Shown piece by piece: positions 60,235 through 64,000 of a stretch of DNA of 64,000 nt. Position numbers and translations under genes: made by a program. Numbering within the stretch: position 1 is the first letter of the stretch; every line of letters begins with the position of its first letter. Below the pieces are notes generated by a model. It saw only the letters and a program-made list of their open reading frames with translations, was not told the DNA's origin and ran no database searches. The DNA is from Paenibacillus xylanexedens (GTDB taxonomy: Bacteria > Bacillota > Bacilli > Paenibacillales > Paenibacillaceae): the NCBI RefSeq assembly GCF_007676705.1, contig NZ_VEBF01000002.1, forward strand, positions 1,302,001 through 1,366,000, written 5' to 3'.

Positions 60235-60283
60235 AGACCGCACCTGTAAGCACTTATCAACAGTGCTCTAACAAGTACGGTCT
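60235..60283 (-). terminator. Terminator of the siderophore ABC operon
   Basis: Minus strand AGACCGTAC (60283-60275) pairs with GTGCGGTCT (60243-60235), with an inner AGCAC/GTGCT stem, then TTTTGTTTTC. It lies just beyond the binding-protein remnant. Confidence 0.7.
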
Positions 60284-60299
60284 ATATCTGCTGCAACCT

Positions 60300-60479
60300 T
60301 TACAATAATGAGTTTTCCACGTCATCCAGTAGCAACTCCCAGGCAATTGGACCACTATAGGCAATCCACAATGTAGGATTCATTGGATACACCCGTTTGT
60401 TCTTCACCGCACCAAGGTTTGTGCAGATCGATGTCTTTCGGATCTCATCCGTAAGGTCTTCGTTACTGACATCCTCAAG
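60300..60479 (-). pseudogene. C-terminal remnant of an iron-siderophore binding protein
   Basis: An open stretch of 59 codons with no start codon, beginning LEDVSNEDLTDEIRKTS and continuing LGAVKNKRVYPMNPTLWIAYSG. This closely follows the C-terminal strand-helix pattern of FecB/FhuD-type solute-binding proteins (NLxAVKNKRVYPxxxxLWxAYxG). It lies 15 bases after the ATPase stop. The rest of the binding protein is missing on this side; a second remnant is found at 62578-62811 on the opposite strand. Confidence 0.7.
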
Positions 60480-60494
60480 TCAACTTACTCCTAG

Positions 60495-61262
60495 TCATCG
60501 TGTGCTAAGGTATGCGATGCCCAGGCCGCCCGTAACCGGATTCGTATAGATTTCACAGTCTACATCGAATACCTCACCAATCATCTCACGAGTCAGAATG
60601 TCAGCTGGTTTGCCATGCACTACAATCTGGCCCTTTTTTACCACATAGAGATAATCGCAATATTCTGCGGCGAGTTCGAGATCATGAAGTGCTGCAAGTA
60701 TACCAATGCCGAGTCTACGGACAATATTTAGAATCTGAAGTTGGTATTTGATGTCCAGATGGTTGGTTGGCTCGTCCAAGATCAGGAATTCAGGTTGTTG
60801 TGCCAGGACACGCGCCAATACCACACGCTGTTTCTCTCCACCAGACAGAGACACGTAATTGCGATCTGCATGTCCAGTCAGATGTACTTTTTCCAGAGCT
60901 TGCTCCACGATTGCGTGATCCCGTTCATTATCTGTCTCCAGCATTTTTTTGTGTGGAGTACGACCCATCATGACCATCTCGCGCACCGTAAAATCAAAAC
61001 TCAATTCATTAAACTGACCGACAACGCCCATATGTCTGGAAACGACCTTCGGGCTGGATTTGAGGATATCTGTATTATCCAGAAAAACCTTGCCTTGCTG
61101 CGGTTTGATCACTTTATAGATGCTCTTGAGCAGCGTTGATTTGCCACAACCATTCGGCCCGATGAGCCCAACGAACTGTTTGCCGTTCACCTGTAAAGAA
61201 ATGTCCTTGATGATGTCCGTGTTCAGCACAGAGATGGATACATTTTCTACGTTCAGCTTCAT
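60495..61262 (-). CDS. FecE/FhuC-type iron-siderophore ABC ATPase
   Basis: A 255-residue ATPase for siderophore or cobalamin-type import. Walker A GLIGPNGCGKSTLLKSIY at about residues 33-50, Q-loop GVVGQFNELSFDFTVREMVMMGRTPHKKML (about 80-109), signature LSGGEKQRVVLARVLAQQPEFLILDEPTNHLDIKYQ (about 139-174), and switch ALHDLELAAEYCDYLYVVKKGQIV. Two bases separate it from the permease gene. The operon has a Fur-box promoter, so iron limitation should induce it. Confidence 0.94.
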   Translation of the reverse strand: MKLNVENVSISVLNTDIIKDISLQVNGKQFVGLIGPNGCGKSTLLKSIYKVIKPQQGKVFLDNTDILKSSPKVVSRHMGVVGQFNELSFDFTVREMVMMGRTPHKKMLETDNERDHAIVEQALEKVHLTGHADRNYVSLSGGEKQRVVLARVLAQQPEFLILDEPTNHLDIKYQLQILNIVRRLGIGILAALHDLELAAEYCDYLYVVKKGQIVVHGKPADILTREMIGEVFDVDCEIYTNPVTGGLGIAYLSTR

Positions 61263-61264
61263 GT

Positions 61265-62374
61265 TTAATTTCCTCCAAAACCGTAGCCTTTTTTGACCAG
61301 CATATACATAAACATCGGCGCGCCAATCATGGCCGTAATGATACCGATCGGCAACTCCACGCTGGATATGATGGATCGTGCGATCACGTCCGTCCAGATG
61401 AGAAAAATAGCTCCAAACAGCACGGATACAGGCATCACTTTACGATGGTCCGAACCCACCAGACCTCTCACAATATGCGGAATGATCAATCCGACAAAAC
61501 CAATCATGCCACAGCTTGCCACCATGACGCCTGTGACCAAAGCCGTTAACAGCATGTACAGCCTGCGATACACACTCAGATTAATGCCCAGCGTAACGGC
61601 TGCTTCATCCCCCAATAACATCGTATTGAGAACTCTCGACTGCAACAGGAAGAATAGAATCGCTACTAACACAACGATACCAACCAACGGAAGTTTGTTC
61701 CATCCGGAAGCCGCCAGGCTACCCATGGTCCAGAACGTCACCGTTTTGATGCCTTCGGCGTTGTTGGCAAAATAAATAATAAAATTGGAGAAGGCGCTGC
61801 ACAGCGCGTTAATGACCATTCCGGCAAGCACCAACTTGACCGACGTCATTTTCCCCCGAATTCCCGCAAGGGTAAGTACCAACAAAGAAGCCCCCATCGC
61901 TCCGGCAAATGCCCAGAAAGCTACACCGGTCTGACCCAGCCAACCAATCGCACCGAAGCCAATGAGAATTGCAAAAGTTGCTCCAAGTGAAGCGCCTGAG
62001 GATATACCCAGTATGTAAGGATCAGCTAGCGGATTCTGCACAGCAGCCTGCATAACAGCACCGCACAAGGCCAACCCTGCACCGATAAACATCGCCATCA
62101 GCACACGTGGAAAACGAATCTGCCAGATAATATCGGTAAAGGAGCCTGCCTCAATGGGTGTTGCCCCCCACTGAAATCCCGTTAATTTGGTTAAAAGAAT
62201 ACGATACGACTCCGCCAGCGGAATACGGACTTGTCCAATGGAAACCGCAATCCCTACAGAAATAATCGCAATAATGATTAAAGTTGCAATCAGTAAAGCA
62301 AACCCGGATTTACTATGAACCAGAGATCCTCTTTTCCCCATACGCTGTGTCTGAACCTGAACCGTCTGTGCCAT
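61265..62374 (-). CDS. FecCD-family iron-siderophore ABC permease
   Basis: A 369-residue permease with about ten membrane helices. The family markers are RFPRVLMAMFIGAGLALCGAVMQAAVQNPLADPYILGISSGASLGA at about residues 88-133, TLAGIRGKMTSVKLVLAGMVINALCSA near 170-197, and GMIGFVGLIIPHIVRGLVGSDHRKVMPVSVLFGAIFLIWTDVIARSI near 300-345. ATG 62374 preceded by GGGGGAAGAG is preferred over ATG 62389. It is encoded as one full permease, so it should act as a homodimer. Confidence 0.94.
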   Translation of the reverse strand: MAQTVQVQTQRMGKRGSLVHSKSGFALLIATLIIIAIISVGIAVSIGQVRIPLAESYRILLTKLTGFQWGATPIEAGSFTDIIWQIRFPRVLMAMFIGAGLALCGAVMQAAVQNPLADPYILGISSGASLGATFAILIGFGAIGWLGQTGVAFWAFAGAMGASLLVLTLAGIRGKMTSVKLVLAGMVINALCSAFSNFIIYFANNAEGIKTVTFWTMGSLAASGWNKLPLVGIVVLVAILFFLLQSRVLNTMLLGDEAAVTLGINLSVYRRLYMLLTALVTGVMVASCGMIGFVGLIIPHIVRGLVGSDHRKVMPVSVLFGAIFLIWTDVIARSIISSVELPIGIITAMIGAPMFMYMLVKKGYGFGGN

Positions 62375-62442
62375 CTCTTCCCCCATCAATTCGCGTAAAA
62401 TGTAATAAATTGAATTTAGCTATTTACAACGTGTTTTCTCGG

Positions 62443-62472
62443 ATTATAATTGAGAATGATTATCTTTGTCAA
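62443..62472 (-). promoter_or_regulatory. Fur-controlled promoter of the siderophore ABC genes
   Basis: TTGACA (62472-62467), 18-base spacer, TATAAT (62448-62443) on the minus strand. The spacer contains TGAGAATGATTATCT (62451-62465), a 7-1-7 Fur box with two mismatches to TGATAATNATTATCA. Confidence 0.85.
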
Positions 62473-62577
62473 TTTAAAACACATAGAAAAAGGCTTCTTC
62501 GTTCAATGAAATTCACATCCAGAAGCAGCTACTCCTGCTGAGAATACAAATAAAACGACGTACCCGCTCACAATTGA

Positions 62578-62811
62578 GAATTTCATGTAGGTAAAGAGCT
62601 GGTTGTAGGTGCAAGTCCGGATCTGGTACTCGGACGGGGCGACCTGTTCGCTGATGCAGACTGGCGCGTGGGTACCGTCGATGGATTGAATGACATGAAT
62701 ATACGTACGTTCCTGCAAACGACGAATCACAAAGGCACACTCGATAGCCAGTACAGCGATATTGCACAACTTGGGCAGATCGTCACGGAACAAGGCTTGA
62801 CATTAGTTTGA
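62578..62811 (+). pseudogene. Internal remnant of an iron-siderophore binding protein
   Basis: An open stretch of 77 codons on the plus strand with no usable start. ELVVGASPDLVLGRGDLFADADW and VGTVDGLNDMNIRTFLQTTNHKG, then SDIAQLGQIV, follow the central part of FecB-type binding proteins (xxPDLxLGRxxLFxDADWGVGTVDxLNxxGIxT). Its 3' end runs into the marR promoter. The orientation is opposite to the transporter and to the C-terminal remnant at 60300. Confidence 0.7.
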
Positions 62812-62825
62812 CAACAAACTATATT
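62797..62825 (+). promoter_or_regulatory. marR promoter with palindromic operator
   Basis: TTGACA (62797-62802), 17-base spacer, TATATT (62820-62825). The palindrome TAGTTTG-ACAA-CAAACTA (62804-62821) fills the spacer, so binding would block RNA polymerase. Confidence 0.82.
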
Positions 62826-62831
62826 ACACGT

Positions 62832-63254
62832 ATGAAAACAAGAGACGCTATTTCACTCATATCCAAAATTAAAGAGAAGGTCAACCGCTTCATCCTGGCC
62901 GAGATGGCTGAGCAGGGAATCCAGGATCTCGCTACGTCCCATGGGGATATTATCTATGCCCTGTACAACAATCACAGGATGACCATGGCTGAGATTTCCA
63001 AAAAAATTGGCAAGGATAAATCCACGGTGACTGCACTTGTGGACAAATTGGTGCGGACAGGATACGTGCTCAAGGAGCGTGATGCAACAGATTCACGAGT
63101 TGTTCATGTGGCTTTGACTGCAAAAGGCGAAGAATTAAAGCCGGTCTTTGAAGAGATATCTCAGCGCATGCTGGACGTGTTTTATGCGGACGTTACGGAA
63201 GCGGAGAAAAAAGAACTGCTGCGAATTTTAATGAAAATTCATAGCAACTTCTAA
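62832..63254 (+). CDS. MarR-family transcriptional regulator
   Basis: A 140-residue winged-helix repressor. MTMAEISKKIGKDKSTVTALVDKLVRTGYVLKERDATDSRVVHVALTAKGEEL (about residues 50-102) contains the recognition helix and wing with the DxRxxxVxLTxKG marker. No cysteine is present, so peroxide sensing by the OhrR mechanism is unlikely. The ATG at 62832 lies about where transcription should begin (-10 at 62820-62825) and has no ribosome site, so the message may be leaderless. Identical half-site palindromes lie at its promoter and before the next gene. Confidence 0.9.
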   Translation: MKTRDAISLISKIKEKVNRFILAEMAEQGIQDLATSHGDIIYALYNNHRMTMAEISKKIGKDKSTVTALVDKLVRTGYVLKERDATDSRVVHVALTAKGEELKPVFEEISQRMLDVFYADVTEAEKKELLRILMKIHSNF

Positions 63255-63269
63255 TTTTTTTTGGATGAA

Positions 63270-63287
63270 TAGTTTGATATCAAACTA
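63270..63287. promoter_or_regulatory. Second MarR operator, upstream of the hydrolase gene
   Basis: TAGTTTGATATCAAACTA is a perfect 18-bp palindrome with the same arms as the site at 62804-62821. It lies 23 bases before the hydrolase start. Confidence 0.8.
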
Positions 63288-63310
63288 ATATTTTAGAGGA
63301 GGTTTTTGGC

Positions 63311-64000
63311 ATGACGGACTACACTCAATTGTTACCGGAACATGAGGTAAAGAAGATCGGAGAACATGATTTACACTTGGAAATATTCGAAGGCCCCCCT
63401 CTTCATGACGCCAAAGCAGCGACCAAGAAACCACCTCTCCTGTTTGTTCACGGTGCATACACAGGCAGTTGGATGTGGAGCAAATACATCCCCCACTTTG
63501 CCCAGCACGGTTGGACCTGTTATGTCATGAACCTGAGAAGTCACTACAAGAGTCGGGTCATGGACATGACAAAGATTACATTTGACGATTATTTGGAGGA
63601 TATTCGTGAAGTATTGGCGGAGCTCAACGAACCTCCCGTTCTTATTGGCTTTAGTATGGGTGGGATCCTCAGTCAAAAGATTGCAGAAGCCGCTACTCTG
63701 GCAGGCCTAGTTATAATTGACTCCAGTATAAGCAAGGAAGTTCATGGGGTAATGCCCTACCCGGGAAGCGATCGTATCACACCTGGGATCATCATTCCTG
63801 CGCCTGTCCGTGATGAACTGACCAGTATCGATGAGACGGCAGAAGACATTGCTTTTCAGCGTAAATATCTTCAGATGGAGTCTTCGAAGGCATTTAGCAC
63901 ATTTTCCGTGATGTTTGGAGCAGATGGTGGTGTATCCATTAATGGCGAGCTGATCCATTGCCCCAGCTTGGTGATCAAGGCTGTTTCCAGTGAAGACGAA
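63311..64000 (+). CDS. Alpha/beta hydrolase, 3' end outside window
   Basis: The first 230 residues are visible. PPLLFVHGAYTGSWMWSKYIPHFAQHGW (about residues 42-69) is the oxyanion region and PVLIGFSMGGILSQKIAE the nucleophile elbow, with Ser at about 119 (GFSMGG). The acid and His lie near or beyond the window end (CPSLVIKAVSSEDE is the start of the acid strand). AGAGGAGG precedes the ATG. It has its own MarR operator, so it is the likely target of the adjacent regulator. Substrate unknown. Confidence 0.85.
   Translation, partial: MTDYTQLLPEHEVKKIGEHDLHLEIFEGPPLHDAKAATKKPPLLFVHGAYTGSWMWSKYIPHFAQHGWTCYVMNLRSHYKSRVMDMTKITFDDYLEDIREVLAELNEPPVLIGFSMGGILSQKIAEAATLAGLVIIDSSISKEVHGVMPYPGSDRITPGIIIPAPVRDELTSIDETAEDIAFQRKYLQMESSKAFSTFSVMFGADGGVSINGELIHCPSLVIKAVSSEDE

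Noticed and set aside
60011-60271. Open frame of 86 codons, Ser/Asn rich
   Set aside because: No ribosome site; it runs through the terminator at 60235-60283 and matches no family.
62503-62793. Minus-strand open frame of 96 codons
   Set aside because: Most of it is antisense to the clear plus-strand binding-protein remnant; only its last 27 residues were kept as a separate observation.
1-64000. CRISPR arrays, tRNA or rRNA genes, transposases, integrases, phage genes
   Set aside because: None was recognised on either strand by reading; a dedicated search was not possible here.

Overview
The window looks like a chromosomal segment of a Paenibacillus-type, endospore-forming Firmicute. The evidence is the Bacillus-like yqeG-yqeH-aroE-yhbY-nadD-yqeK-rsfS-yqeM-comER-comEA-comEB-comEC-holA gene order, a spoVAC-AD-AE sporulation operon, a T-box riboswitch in front of leuS, YesM/YesN-type two-component and sugar ABC genes, strong AGGAGG ribosome binding sites and a moderate GC content. 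No rRNA, tRNA, CRISPR array, prophage or insertion sequence was seen.

Layout. 1-575 is the 5' part of holA. 0.6-3.3 kb holds an ECF sigma factor/anti-sigma pair with its own ECF-type promoter and a divergent small unknown gene; 3.4-4.2 kb a glycosyltransferase. 4.5-11.8 kb is one eight-gene minus-strand operon: glpP, a glycerophosphodiester phosphodiesterase, a HAD phosphatase, a metallophosphoesterase and a complete Ugp-type ABC importer, with a GlpP-type terminator after glpP. 12-20.6 kb is the late competence block (comEC, comEB, comEA, divergent comER) and leuS with its T-box. 20.6-28.1 kb is the yqe/nadD/aroE housekeeping cluster. 28.2-32.6 kb is a MoxR/DUF58/transglutaminase operon; 32.8-34.7 kb the spoVA genes; 35.3-37.8 kb an M42 peptidase, small unknown genes and a YdjM-like membrane protein. 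38.0-41.7 kb is nirBDC, preceded by two FNR-type boxes. 42.5-48.5 kb is a two-component system divergent from a sugar ABC importer. 48.7-53.9 kb is a FtsX-type ABC exporter, TetR regulator and MFS efflux pump. 54.1-55.6 kb is an Rrf2 regulator with a QorB-like reductase. 55.7-60 kb is a set of single genes (KptA, an Imm48-like protein, a Ser/Thr kinase, an alpha/beta hydrolase, RNase HI). 60.3-64 kb is a Fur-controlled siderophore-type ABC permease and ATPase that has lost its binding protein, then a MarR regulator and a hydrolase cut by the window end.

Working together. The GlpP operon reads as a scavenging route: import of glycerol-3-phosphate or glycerophosphodiesters, hydrolysis, and possible dephosphorylation, gated by transcription antitermination. 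The nir operon is assimilatory or detoxifying nitrite reduction under oxygen control. Several regulator genes carry recognisable operators next to them: Rrf2 with two copies of one inverted repeat, MarR with two copies of an 18-bp palindrome, and TetR with one.

Most notable for follow-up: the glpP leader terminator, the FNR box at -41.5 of nirB, the oppositely oriented binding-protein remnants on both sides of the siderophore transporter, the paired MarR and Rrf2 operators, and several unannotated small membrane peptides. No wholly new defence or mobile system is evident. All functions are inferred by reading the sequence; no database search was run.
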